Source of the DNA: Moraxella sp.
GTDB lineage: Bacteria > Pseudomonadota > Gammaproteobacteria > Pseudomonadales > Moraxellaceae
Assembly: GCF_030525845.1 (NCBI RefSeq)
Contig: NZ_JAUNDY010000014.1
Span: forward strand, 1 to 47,103
DNA length: 47,103 nt
Reading direction: 5' to 3'
The position numbers and the translations under genes are program-made. A model generated the notes under the pieces. The model had not been told where the DNA came from. It saw only the letters and a list, made by a program, of their open reading frames with translations, and made no database searches. Below are positions 9,184 through 17,318 of this stretch, piece by piece (the stretch's first letter is position 1; every line of letters starts with the position of its first letter).

Positions 9184-9918
9184 ATGAATATTCTGATTTG
9201 TGAAATAGAGCCATCTTTGGGCAAACACTTGACAACTCTAATCACACTTCTTGGACATGAAGTGGTTGGATTGACTAATCGCCTAGATGAAGCATACAAG
9301 CTAACTTTACAGTACCACCCCGAGATTGTGCTGATAAATGCACATCTGCCACATACCCATGAATTTACCCAAAAACTATCTGACGATTTGACAGCACCGC
9401 CCGCTTTCATCTTTTTTGGCTTAGATGATAGTCATCTTTTGCTAAATGCCTTTAAATGTGAGGCGAGCGATTATTTACTCATTCCTGTTCATGAAAAAAA
9501 CCTGCACCACGCCATACAAAAATGCACTCGCATTAACGCTGCCCAAGAGCAGGCACTAAGCAAACAAGACGAAGACAGCCCTCGCACTCGTCAGTACATC
9601 GCTGCTCGCACTCATCGTGGCGTAGAGCTTATCTCGCTTGCCGATGTATACTACTTTACCGCCGACCAAAAATACGTTAAAGTTCGCCATAAAGGTGGCG
9701 TGGTACTCATCGATGAAACCCTAAAAGATCTAGAAGAAGAGTTTTCAGGCATGATGTTTCGTATTCATCGAAATGCCCTCATCAACCTCAGCTATCTTGA
9801 CTTGTTGGAGACGGTTGATAGCGGACAATACCGAGTGCGTTTTCGGGGCATGTCAGAGACACTCTCTGTATCACGTCGCCATCTGCCAACACTCAGAGAA
9901 AAAATCCAAAACATCTAA
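9184..9918 (+). CDS. algR: AlgR-like LytTR response regulator with a degenerate receiver
   Basis: The 244-residue protein has a receiver-like domain (1-118) and a C-terminal LytTR DNA-binding domain (138-244; RTHRGVELISLADVYYF, then MFRIHRNALINLSYL and SVSRRHLPTLREKI), the AlgR layout. It probably acts as a transcription factor; in Pseudomonas AlgR controls alginate and type IV pilus genes. The receiver lacks the canonical active site. The acidic pair reads C6-E7-I8-E9, the phosphoacceptor Asp is N52 (VLINAHLP), the Thr/Ser position is G79, and the conserved Lys is I100. Phosphorylation is therefore unlikely. The next genes are hemC and hemD, matching Pseudomonas order, but the kinase gene fimS/algZ is absent. 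The symbol marks homology, not proven function. Confidence 0.85.
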   Translation: MNILICEIEPSLGKHLTTLITLLGHEVVGLTNRLDEAYKLTLQYHPEIVLINAHLPHTHEFTQKLSDDLTAPPAFIFFGLDDSHLLLNAFKCEASDYLLIPVHEKNLHHAIQKCTRINAAQEQALSKQDEDSPRTRQYIAARTHRGVELISLADVYYFTADQKYVKVRHKGGVVLIDETLKDLEEEFSGMMFRIHRNALINLSYLDLLETVDSGQYRVRFRGMSETLSVSRRHLPTLREKIQNI

Positions 9919-9925
9919 AACATAC

Positions 9926-9947
9926 AGGGCGAGATTATCGCCCTTTT
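9926..9947 (+). terminator. Intrinsic terminator after the algR-like gene
   Basis: GGGCGA (9927-9932) and TCGCCC (9938-9943) form a 6-pair stem with loop GATTA, followed by TTTT. It separates the regulator from hemC, which must then have its own promoter. Confidence 0.75.
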
Positions 9948-10044
9948 CATTGTCCGTTTGAACATCATCAAACGTGAAATTTCATTTGGCATTTTTGGGT
10001 AAATGTGATTAAATAGACAAAACACAAACCAGACACCAACAACA

Positions 10045-10974
10045 ATGAACACACTAACCATAGCCACACGCCAAAGCCCGCTTGCTCTTTGGCAAGCCCA
10101 TTTTGTCAAAGAGCAGCTCCAAGCCCTCTATCCAAACCTAAACATCAAACTGCTAGAACTGGTAACCAAAGGCGACAAAATCCTAGACACCCCACTTGCC
10201 AAGATAGGTGGAAAGGGCTTATTTGTCAAAGAATTAGAACACGCCCTACTCTCAGGTCAAGCCGACATCGCCGTGCATTCTCTAAAAGATGTACCCATGA
10301 TGCTACCAGATGGACTTGTCATTGGTGCATATCTTGACCGTCACAGTCCTTTTGATGCTTTTGTCAGCAACCATTTTGCAAACCTTGATGACCTACCACA
10401 AGGAGCAAAAGTTGGCACATCAAGCCTACGCCGTGAATGCCAACTGCGAGCCTACCGCCCTGACCTAGACATCATCAGTTTGCGTGGCAATGTCGGCACT
10501 CGCCTATCCAAACTCGACAATGGCGACTATGACAGCATTATCCTCGCCCAAAGTGGCTTGGAGCGGTTGGGGCTAAATGAACGCATTCGCCACAGCATTT
10601 CTACTGACATTTGTCTGCCTGCGGTGGGTCAAGGGACGCTTGCCATCGAGTGCCGAGACGATGAGATTAAAGAACTCATCAAACCTTTAAATCATGAAAC
10701 CTCCGCCCTAAAAGCCATCTGCGAACGGGCGATGAATCATGCCTTAGAAGGAGGTTGCCAAGTTCCCATTGCAGGGTTTGCAAACTTAGAGGGTCAAACC
10801 ATCAATTTGGAGGGCAGAGTTGGCTCGCCTGACGGCAAAACATTACTCAAAGTCATCAAATCCGCCACCTTAGGGGATAATCCCCACCAAGATGCCACAG
10901 CACTTGGGGAGGCGGTCGCCACTTCGTTATTATCGGCGGGGGCTGATGAGATTTTAAAAAACATCTACACATGA
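10045..10974 (+). CDS. hemC: Hydroxymethylbilane synthase (porphobilinogen deaminase)
   Basis: HemC joins four porphobilinogen units into hydroxymethylbilane for heme and siroheme synthesis. The 309-residue length is normal. Visible family blocks are [14 protein letters not shown] at the N-terminus, [29 protein letters not shown], and the cofactor loop [10 protein letters not shown] with C238, which carries the dipyrromethane primer. The stop overlaps the hemD start (ATGA), so hemC, hemD and hemX form one operon. Confidence 0.96.
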   Translation: MNTLTIATRQSPLALWQAHFVKEQLQALYPNLNIKLLELVTKGDKILDTPLAKIGGKGLFVKELEHALLSGQADIAVHSLKDVPMMLPDGLVIGAYLDRHSPFDAFVSNHFANLDDLPQGAKVGTSSLRRECQLRAYRPDLDIISLRGNVGTRLSKLDNGDYDSIILAQSGLERLGLNERIRHSISTDICLPAVGQGTLAIECRDDEIKELIKPLNHETSALKAICERAMNHALEGGCQVPIAGFANLEGQTINLEGRVGSPDGKTLLKVIKSATLGDNPHQDATALGEAVATSLLSAGADEILKNIYT

Positions 10975-11756
10975 GCCACCCTGTTTTTATCAATACTCGC
11001 CCCAATGTACATTATCACATCGATGGTATGGCTGTATTTGATTTGCCGTTATTGGAGCTGTCAACACGTCCGCTGGCAGATGATGAGCTTCATCTATTAT
11101 CAAGGCTGATACAGGGTCAATTTAAAGTGGTGATTGCTGTTAGCGTGATGGCGGTAACTTGTGCGATGTCTTGGCTAAAAAAACAAGGCATCTGCCACGT
11201 GCGTGACTTAAAAAACCCCCCTGCCTTTATCGCCGTAGGCGATGCCACTGGGCAAGCACTCAAAGAATGGGGCATCACACCCATCATTCCTGACACCCAA
11301 AACAACGAAGGCATGTTGGAGCTACCCATCATCAAACACCTAAGCCCTAACGATGACATCTTAATATGGCGTGGCGTGGGCGGACGCAGACTGCTCGCCG
11401 ATACGCTTATCAAGAGAGACATTGGTGTGCATGCCATTGCTTTTTATGAGCGAAAAGTCTCGCCTCATCTTCCCCAACGCTTTCATGAGTTATTAGCCAT
11501 ACTCCTAGACTCACCGCCCCAGCTCATCACAGTGCTCATTTCTAGTGAGGCAAGCCTAAACGCATGGCGTGATGTTTGTCAGGAAAATGCCCCAGATGGT
11601 ATGTTTTCTGCCAAAAATGTGATATATTTGACGCTAGGCGAAAGGCTTGCCGCACTCACCAGTCAGTATTATCCTGATTTTGGGGTGTGGCGTATTGAGA
11701 ATTTAGATAAAGCCACTTTGCACCAAGCCTTACACACCATTACTCAATCACAATAA
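10971..11756 (+). CDS. hemD: Uroporphyrinogen-III synthase
   Basis: HemD cyclises hydroxymethylbilane with inversion of ring D to give uroporphyrinogen III. The family is poorly conserved in sequence. The 261-residue length, the two-lobe alpha/beta pattern (PVFINTRPN at the start, [15 protein letters not shown] near 85-98, [17 protein letters not shown] near 125-140) and a position translationally coupled to hemC with hemX after it make the call secure. Confidence 0.93.
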   Translation: MSHPVFINTRPNVHYHIDGMAVFDLPLLELSTRPLADDELHLLSRLIQGQFKVVIAVSVMAVTCAMSWLKKQGICHVRDLKNPPAFIAVGDATGQALKEWGITPIIPDTQNNEGMLELPIIKHLSPNDDILIWRGVGGRRLLADTLIKRDIGVHAIAFYERKVSPHLPQRFHELLAILLDSPPQLITVLISSEASLNAWRDVCQENAPDGMFSAKNVIYLTLGERLAALTSQYYPDFGVWRIENLDKATLHQALHTITQSQ

Positions 11757-11769
11757 CCATCTCATTGCC

Positions 11770-12714
11770 ATGTCAGCACCAAACATCAGTCCAGACCCAA
11801 ACACCGCACCAAAGACCGCCTATGCCAAGTCGGACGATAAAGAAGAACTCAAAAAACAAACCGAGCAAGCACGCATTGTTCTAATGAGACTACAATGGCT
11901 GGTTATTATTTTATTGACTGGGGGGCTGGTTTGGCTTTATTTTTCTTTTTTATCTGTTGTTGATAAAGTCGATGAACGCCTCGTCAAAATAGATGCAGTA
12001 GACACACGCCTAAATGACATCGATGATAGGCTATTTGCCATCACACCCACCCACGACACCCACAAAAAATCTGAAACTACCGACACCACCAATAACACCA
12101 AACTCATTAAAATCGAGCTTGCCATGGCAGACCGCCTCTACAAACAAGGCAATCACGAGGACGCGTTGACTGCCCTACGTGCCATCGATTATCAGCTTAC
12201 CCAAGCAAATCTCTTATCATCATCGCTTGGTGCAGCCCTAAGTGCCTCCATCAAGGCAGACATTGCTCACATCAACACCCTAAAAGCCCAGCCTGACGCA
12301 TGGCAAGCTCACACCATTAAAATGCGAGACTTACAAACTTTTTTGCGTGGCAAACAAACCGAGCACACCCAAAACGCACCGCTAAACCGCAGTGATATTC
12401 TGCTTCACGATGCCAACATGATGCTCTCTCTTGCTATTAGTGCCTCAGGCATGCGAGATAGAGGACTGATGACAAGTTATTTACAAGAAGTGCGTTCACA
12501 GCTTGAAAGTCATATCGTGCTACACGGTGGCAAAATCGATGCTGAAAACCTCAAAAAACAAAGCCAAGAACAAACCAACCAATCTCCCAATCCAGATGAA
12601 CCACCCCAAAAAACAACGCTAAACACCACAGAAGACGCCCTGCTGTGGGTGTATGATTTGCTTGCCAATACCCCAAAAAACAAAGAACTTACCAGCGTAG
12701 AAATGTTACAATGA
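11770..12714 (+). CDS. hemX: HemX-like membrane protein (uroporphyrinogen-III C-methyltransferase-like)
   Basis: This 314-residue protein follows hemD by 13 bases, the classic HemX position. It has a short cytoplasmic N-terminus, one membrane segment (about 43-64), a coiled-coil-like stretch (about 65-90, VDKVDERLVKIDAVDTRL), then a helical periplasmic domain with the YKQGNHEDALTALRAID pattern. HemX proteins are often labelled as methyltransferases, but they lack a SAM-binding domain. The true role is unknown, possibly organisation of heme enzymes at the membrane. It is shorter than the E. coli protein of about 390 residues. Confidence 0.85.
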   Translation: MSAPNISPDPNTAPKTAYAKSDDKEELKKQTEQARIVLMRLQWLVIILLTGGLVWLYFSFLSVVDKVDERLVKIDAVDTRLNDIDDRLFAITPTHDTHKKSETTDTTNNTKLIKIELAMADRLYKQGNHEDALTALRAIDYQLTQANLLSSSLGAALSASIKADIAHINTLKAQPDAWQAHTIKMRDLQTFLRGKQTEHTQNAPLNRSDILLHDANMMLSLAISASGMRDRGLMTSYLQEVRSQLESHIVLHGGKIDAENLKKQSQEQTNQSPNPDEPPQKTTLNTTEDALLWVYDLLANTPKNKELTSVEMLQ

Positions 12715-12750
12715 TATCACTTTAACTGTGCTTAACACCAAAGGAACGCC

Positions 12751-13215
12751 ATGACACAGCCAGCTTTTAAAAACACCCTCACAGGCGATGACCGCCCTAC
12801 CGCCCTTGTCAATTACCCCATTGTTCACGTCCAGCCTGTGATGTGGGGCGAGATGGACGCTTTTAATCACGTCAATAATGTCGCCTATTACCGCTACGCT
12901 GAGTCTGCTCGTATTAGCTATATGCACTCGCTTGCCATGTTTAAGGACGAAACTTTAACCATCTTGGCAGGTTCATCGTGCAACTACCTACGCCCCGTGC
13001 ATTATCCTGATACCCTACTTATCGGGGTCAAATGCACCAAAATCGGCAATACCAGCCTATCAATGGCTTATGAATATTACAGCACCGCCCAAAATGCCAT
13101 CGTTGCCAATGGTACCGCCACCATCGTCCGCACCGACAAAGACGGCAATAAGCAGGCGTGGACAGCCAATGAACGAAAACTCATCAGCGACTTTGAGGGA
13201 GTGGACTTCTCATGA
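12751..13215 (+). CDS. 4HBT-family acyl-CoA thioesterase
   Basis: A 154-residue hot-dog-fold thioesterase of the YbgC/4-hydroxybenzoyl-CoA thioesterase type, which hydrolyses short acyl-CoA esters in the cytosol. The key block WGEMDAFNHVNNVAYYRYAESAR (residues about 31-53) has the catalytic Asp and the HVNN pattern. The C-terminal half shows the beta-strand series typical of the fold. The stop overlaps the tusA start by 4 bases (ATGA). The substrate cannot be read from the sequence. No symbol is given because the family has several paralogues. Confidence 0.85.
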   Translation: MTQPAFKNTLTGDDRPTALVNYPIVHVQPVMWGEMDAFNHVNNVAYYRYAESARISYMHSLAMFKDETLTILAGSSCNYLRPVHYPDTLLIGVKCTKIGNTSLSMAYEYYSTAQNAIVANGTATIVRTDKDGNKQAWTANERKLISDFEGVDFS

Positions 13216-13451
13216 GCGAAAATACCATTCATCACTTAGACACCACAGGGCTTATCTGCCCTGAACCTGTCATGCTTCTTCATCAAACCATTCGCCGTGC
13301 CAAAGGAGGCGATGAGATTCACATCATCGCCACTGACCCTGCCACCACGAGGGACATTCCCAATTTTTGTCGCCATTTGGGGCATACCCTCGCCAGCCAA
13401 GAAACCAGCGATGAGGGCAATTATCGGTTTGTCGTGGTTAAAAAGGGCTAA
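13212..13451 (+). CDS. tusA: TusA-family sulfur carrier protein
   Basis: TusA-type proteins pass persulfide sulfur from IscS towards tRNA 2-thiouridine or other targets. The 79-residue protein has the defining CPEP motif with C16 (GLICPEPVML) and the usual core of about 75 residues. It is translationally coupled to the thioesterase gene and converges on rarA with a 2-base gap. The family has paralogues (TusA, YedF), so the exact delivery target is inferred. Confidence 0.85.
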   Translation: MSENTIHHLDTTGLICPEPVMLLHQTIRRAKGGDEIHIIATDPATTRDIPNFCRHLGHTLASQETSDEGNYRFVVVKKG

Positions 13452-13453
13452 TT

Positions 13454-14713
13454 CTACCCATTTTGAGACTTTAACCAATTCATAAACGCAAAACTTGCTT
13501 GTTCCTTTTGATTATCGCCAAAGTGATAAAACTGCATTCCTACTAAATTATCAGGCAAATAATTTTGCGGATAATAATGGTTGGGATAATCGTGTGGATA
13601 GACATAATCTATGCCATAGCCGTCTTTTTTCATTTGCGTGGTTACGCCGTTTCTTAGGTGGAGTGGCACGGGCGAGCCGTCCGTTTTGGCAAAATCTAGG
13701 GCTTTGTTAATCGCCTTATAGCTTTCGTTGGATTTTGGCGAAGTTGCCAAATAAATCGCCACTTGCCCCAAAATTATCCTTGCTTCGGGCATGCCAATGC
13801 TTTGCACGCTTCTAAGGGCGGTATCCGCCAGTAGCAGGGCGTTGGGATTGGCAAGCCCGATGTCTTCACTTGCCAAAATCACAAGTCGCCTTGCAATAAA
13901 CGCAGGGTCTTCGCCCGCCACGAGCATTCGTGCCAACCAATAAACGCTGGCATCAGGGTCAGAGCCACGCACCGACTTGATAAAGGCGGAGATGATGTCG
14001 TAGTGCATATCGCCGTCTTTGTCGTAGCGGACGAGCGTTTGCCCTGCAACGGCGGTGATGGTTTGGTAATTGATGACGATGGGTTCGGCTTGGCTTTGAA
14101 TGCAAATTTCTAATAAATTCAAGGCTTTGCGTGCGTCCCCTTGTGCCAGTTTGATAAGGGCGGTGGTGTCGGCAAGGGCGATGTTTTTGGTTTTTAACAG
14201 GGGGTCGGTGTGGACGGCACGGTTTAGTAAAGTATTGATTTCATTATCATTTAACGGCTCTAAGCGGTACACCTGACAGCGAGACAATAGGGCATTATTG
14301 ACGCTAAATGACGGATTTTCGGTGGTCGCTCCGATAAGCGTAACTGTGCCATTTTCTACCGCTCCCAAAAGGGCGTCCTGCTGAGCTTTGTTAAAGCGGT
14401 GGATTTCATCAATAAACAGCACGGGCGGTTCGGCAAACAGCCCCGTGTCGGGCGTGATGGCGTCTTTTAGCTCTTTGACCCCGCTACTTATGGCGGATAG
14501 GGATTTGAAGGGGCGACCGACCACTTTGGCAAGGAGTGTTGCCAGCGTGGTTTTGCCAATGCCTGCCGTGCCGTGCAAAATCATAGACGGCAAAAAGCCT
14601 TGACGGACAAGGGTGCGAATGGGGGCATTTTCGCCCAAAAGGTGTGTTTGTCCGATAATGTCGTCAAGGGATTGGGGGCGTAGGCGTTCGGCTAGGGGGA
14701 TAAAATTGTCCAT
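13454..14713 (-). CDS. rarA: Replication-associated recombination protein A (AAA+ ATPase)
   Basis: RarA (MgsA) is an AAA+ ATPase related to clamp-loader proteins that acts at stalled replication forks. The 419-residue length is normal. It starts with PLAERLRPQSLDDIIGQ, then Walker A GTAGIGKTTLA (about 49-59), Walker B LFIDEIHRFN (about 98-107), sensor 1 IGATTENPSFS and the arginine-finger region LLSRCQVYRLEPL. The C-terminal tetramerisation domain contains GSDPDASVYWLARML. The start overlaps the 3' end of the next minus-strand gene by 22 bases. Confidence 0.95.
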   Translation of the reverse strand: MDNFIPLAERLRPQSLDDIIGQTHLLGENAPIRTLVRQGFLPSMILHGTAGIGKTTLATLLAKVVGRPFKSLSAISSGVKELKDAITPDTGLFAEPPVLFIDEIHRFNKAQQDALLGAVENGTVTLIGATTENPSFSVNNALLSRCQVYRLEPLNDNEINTLLNRAVHTDPLLKTKNIALADTTALIKLAQGDARKALNLLEICIQSQAEPIVINYQTITAVAGQTLVRYDKDGDMHYDIISAFIKSVRGSDPDASVYWLARMLVAGEDPAFIARRLVILASEDIGLANPNALLLADTALRSVQSIGMPEARIILGQVAIYLATSPKSNESYKAINKALDFAKTDGSPVPLHLRNGVTTQMKKDGYGIDYVYPHDYPNHYYPQNYLPDNLVGMQFYHFGDNQKEQASFAFMNWLKSQNG

Positions 14714-15444
14714 TTTGGGGTTTTACACCAATAATATTCAAGGATTGAATTAACAAAAAACAATAAAGGAATAAACAAGAACATGAAATAAAAATTATCA
14801 TATGAATATTTTATCACAAAAAACATTAAAATATAGCTAACAATAAACTTATAAGTATTGATGTTTTTTAGTTTTGGATTTAATATAAATTTAATATGGC
14901 AATTTTGGCAGTTAAATTCATCAATCTTTTGATGAAGTCTTTGCGAATGACAATTTGGACAAAAAGGGTCGAATGCATTAAATTGTGCCTTTAAATCTTC
15001 CAAGGCAACCGAAACATGAAAATCATCTTTAACCAAATCACAAGTATCTACACCCTTTAAAATGGGTTTATTTTTTAATCTGTCATAATGATAATTTTGT
15101 AAATTTTTTTCTATAAAATAAATGGAAATACCAAGCAATATCAAGGCAAACACCGATAGCGTTATCCAAAATCCTGCCCCTAAATTTATTTTGTCAAAAT
15201 TAGCAACCACTTCAATTATGGCGATAAAAAATGCAAACATGATAGCCGTAACTGCGTATACCTTCCATTGATTTTTGGTAAAGCGTTTTGCAAATTGCCT
15301 AAATGTCATCTTTTCTAATTCTGACAAAAAAGGATTAACCAACAAACTTTTTTGGCAATGCGGGCAAAAAACAACGCCGTGATGATAATCTACATGGGTA
15401 AAATTTTTTCCGCAATCATGGTGGGGGCAAGTGCATTCATTCAT
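14692..15444 (-). CDS. Membrane protein with two zinc ribbons, unknown function
   Basis: A 250-residue protein of no family I recognise. The N-terminus is a zinc-ribbon-like set (CTCPHHDC near 4-11, then CPHC near 32-35). Two membrane segments follow at about 61-82 and 92-111. A second four-cysteine ribbon (CPNC and CQNC, about 169-190) comes next, then a long hydrophobic C-terminal region (about 204-238) with one or two membrane passes. The DNA is clearly richer in A+T than rarA downstream and the genes upstream, which suggests transfer. It is probably an inner-membrane protein with cytosolic metal-binding heads. It overlaps the start of rarA by 22 bases. Confidence 0.6.
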   Translation of the reverse strand: MNECTCPHHDCGKNFTHVDYHHGVVFCPHCQKSLLVNPFLSELEKMTFRQFAKRFTKNQWKVYAVTAIMFAFFIAIIEVVANFDKINLGAGFWITLSVFALILLGISIYFIEKNLQNYHYDRLKNKPILKGVDTCDLVKDDFHVSVALEDLKAQFNAFDPFCPNCHSQRLHQKIDEFNCQNCHIKFILNPKLKNINTYKFIVSYILMFFVIKYSYDNFYFMFLFIPLLFFVNSILEYYWCKTPKWTILSP

Positions 15445-15467
15445 TTTTGAGCATCATTTAAAGTTTG

Positions 15468-15845
15468 TTATTGATTAAAAGGGTTGATTATTGTTAAGTC
15501 ATCAATCCATTCAAAGTCTTTGCTATTTCTAGTCATTAATGGCAAATGATAAATGACGGCAGTCGCCAAAATAATCGCATCGCCCAAACTCATCTTTTTG
15601 GCTTGGCGAAGTTTAGTGGCTTTTTGGATGATGGGGTCGGTAATATCACAATAATCAAATAGCGAAATTAGCTTTTCTATTTTGCTCTTTTCGGGTTCTT
15701 GCAATTTATGATAACCAAGCGTTTCTATAATACTAATTTTTGAAATATAAATCTCAAAATCCAATAATGCCTTGCGAATATGGGCGTATTCAGGTTGAAT
15801 TGTATAAATAATGATATTGCTATCCAGTAGGATTTTTGATTTCAT
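15468..15845 (-). CDS. VapC-like PIN-domain toxin (second module)
   Basis: A 125-residue PIN ribonuclease. The acidic residues are in place: D8 in ILLDSNIIIY, E41 in SIIETLG, D89 in MSLGDAIILA, and an acidic end at D110 in TRNSKDFEW. It overlaps the upstream small gene by 4 bases, the typical antitoxin-toxin coupling. It is a different subgroup from the toxin at 6674-7075 (DSNxIIY rather than DTHxLLW start), so the two modules are probably of independent origin. The surrounding DNA is A+T-rich. Confidence 0.85.
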   Translation of the reverse strand: MKSKILLDSNIIIYTIQPEYAHIRKALLDFEIYISKISIIETLGYHKLQEPEKSKIEKLISLFDYCDITDPIIQKATKLRQAKKMSLGDAIILATAVIYHLPLMTRNSKDFEWIDDLTIINPFNQ

Positions 15846-16126
15846 CTGATAATTTCCCTATCTTGACGGCTTTTTTCAAAATCGTCTATATCAATTTTTC
15901 TACCTGATTTTTGAAAATCATCAGAAATTTCGCACATTAACTGATAGATTTTTTCTGATTTATCAGCACTGTTAGCCTGTTGTGATTGTGGCGAAAAATT
16001 TTCTTGCACGCTGTCTTTTTTGCGTCCAAAACGAGCCTTAATCATATTGATATAACCAAATACTTCAAGGCGTTCGCTTTCGGTTAAATCATAACTGGAT
16101 TGATGAATAAGTTCAATCGTATTCAT
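15842..16126 (-). CDS. Putative antitoxin partner of the second VapC-like toxin
   Basis: A 94-residue protein starting at 16126 with a strong GGGAG ribosome site 5 bases upstream; a longer frame to 16171 lacks such a site. The N-terminal helix block MNTIELIHQSSYDLTESERLEVFGYINMI is like small antitoxins that dimerise. The middle is polar, Ser/Gln-rich and likely disordered. The C-terminal end (IDIDDFEKSRQDREIIR) is a charged helix of the kind that wraps PIN toxins. The 4-base overlap with the toxin supports the pairing. I do not recognise the exact antitoxin family. Confidence 0.65.
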   Translation of the reverse strand: MNTIELIHQSSYDLTESERLEVFGYINMIKARFGRKKDSVQENFSPQSQQANSADKSEKIYQLMCEISDDFQKSGRKIDIDDFEKSRQDREIIR

Positions 16127-16185
16127 TTTTACTCCCAAATCAAAATCTGCTACAATAACCTTATTATACACCTTTTTGAGCGTTT

Positions 16186-16665
16186 ATGAAGTTAAAACCC
16201 CCACGCCCCATTCGCCCCCTAACCGCAGGCGAACAAGCCATCGCCCACTCGGTCTTTGGCGAGTCGCTGACTCTTGATGACATTCGCCTAACCACAGCGT
16301 GGTGGGTGCTTAGGGGTTATGCGGTGTCGCCCAATGGCTGGGTGTATTTTCATCAGGACGATTTTTGTGAGGATTTTAGTGATAAACCCTTGCACATCAG
16401 AGCATGGCTTGTTCACGAACTGACCCACGTTTGGCAAATTCAGCAGGGCATGGCGGTGGTTCGCCGAGCGATTTTTAATCGTCAATATAGTTATACTTTT
16501 AAAGAGGGCAAATCATTCTTTAAATACGGCATTGAGCAACAAGCCAAAATGGTCGAGGATTTTTATGTTAGGCGGGAACTTGGCAAAGATTGTACGGCTT
16601 GGCAGGAGTGTGTGCCGTTTTTGGATAATTTCGATGGCGAAACGAAAAATAACTTGATAAAATAA
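16186..16665 (+). CDS. HExxH-motif protein (Vgr-related / zincin-like), unknown function
   Basis: A 159-residue cytosolic-looking protein with no signal peptide. It carries H77-E78-L-T-H81 followed by VWQIQQG, the pattern of a zinc metallopeptidase active-site helix. A further conserved acidic cluster (QAKMVEDFY, about 120-128) could supply the third metal ligand. The N-terminus PPRPIRPLTAGEQAIAHSVFG resembles proteins annotated as Vgr-related in Acinetobacter and relatives, although no type VI secretion gene is nearby. Peptidase activity is inferred from the motif only. It is followed by yqiA with a 22-base gap, so the two are probably co-transcribed. Confidence 0.65.
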   Translation: MKLKPPRPIRPLTAGEQAIAHSVFGESLTLDDIRLTTAWWVLRGYAVSPNGWVYFHQDDFCEDFSDKPLHIRAWLVHELTHVWQIQQGMAVVRRAIFNRQYSYTFKEGKSFFKYGIEQQAKMVEDFYVRRELGKDCTAWQECVPFLDNFDGETKNNLIK

Positions 16666-16687
16666 ACCATTTTATGGATAAACTAAC

Positions 16688-17296
16688 ATGCCTACCATCA
16701 TCTATCTGCACGGACTTGACTCCGACCCCAATGCAAGCAAAGCCGTCATTACTGCCGAGCATGCCAAGACACTTGGTATTGACACCATTCGCCCTGATTT
16801 GAACTGTCCGCCTGACGAAGTGGTAACAAAAATATCGGCACTTATCCATGATAACCCCAACTGTGTGCTGGTCGGCTCATCGCTGGGCGGTTATTTTGCC
16901 ACCTTGCTGTCCGACATGACAAGCACGCCTTGCGTACTGCTAAATCCAAGCATTCGCCCTGACCTTAGCTTTCGGCGGTTTTTAAAAGACAATTTTGATG
17001 AGAAAAACTTAACCGACAAGACAGTGATTTATACCACCGTCAAGGGTTGGCAAATCAAATTTGGCGATTTGGCGTGGTTTGAGAGCCATCGCCTGCACGC
17101 CAAACACCCTCACAAAATCAAAGTCCTACTTAAAATGGGCGATGAGCTTCTAGATGCCCACGCCACCCAAGCCTTTTATGAAAATTCAGGGGCGTTTGTA
17201 CTTGCCCAAGACGGAGGCGACCACCGTATCAGTGATTATGACACGCAAGTACCTATGGTACTATCATGGGTAAACGAGTTTTATCCATCAAAATAA
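16688..17296 (+). CDS. yqiA: YqiA/YcfP-family alpha/beta-fold esterase
   Basis: A 202-residue alpha/beta hydrolase of the UPF0227 (YqiA/YcfP) family. The N-terminal strand ends in IIYLHGLDSDPNASKA, the oxyanion-hole loop. The nucleophile elbow is GSSLGG with Ser65. The C-terminal GGDHRISDY holds the catalytic His (about 181), and an Asp in the preceding strand (DELLDAH) completes the triad. E. coli YqiA cleaves short acyl esters; the natural substrate is unknown. A 3' fragment of a similar gene lies about 2 kb downstream at 19246-19362. Confidence 0.85.
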   Translation: MPTIIYLHGLDSDPNASKAVITAEHAKTLGIDTIRPDLNCPPDEVVTKISALIHDNPNCVLVGSSLGGYFATLLSDMTSTPCVLLNPSIRPDLSFRRFLKDNFDEKNLTDKTVIYTTVKGWQIKFGDLAWFESHRLHAKHPHKIKVLLKMGDELLDAHATQAFYENSGAFVLAQDGGDHRISDYDTQVPMVLSWVNEFYPSK

Positions 17297-17318
17297 CCAA
17301 GCCCTAATCGAGTCAATC

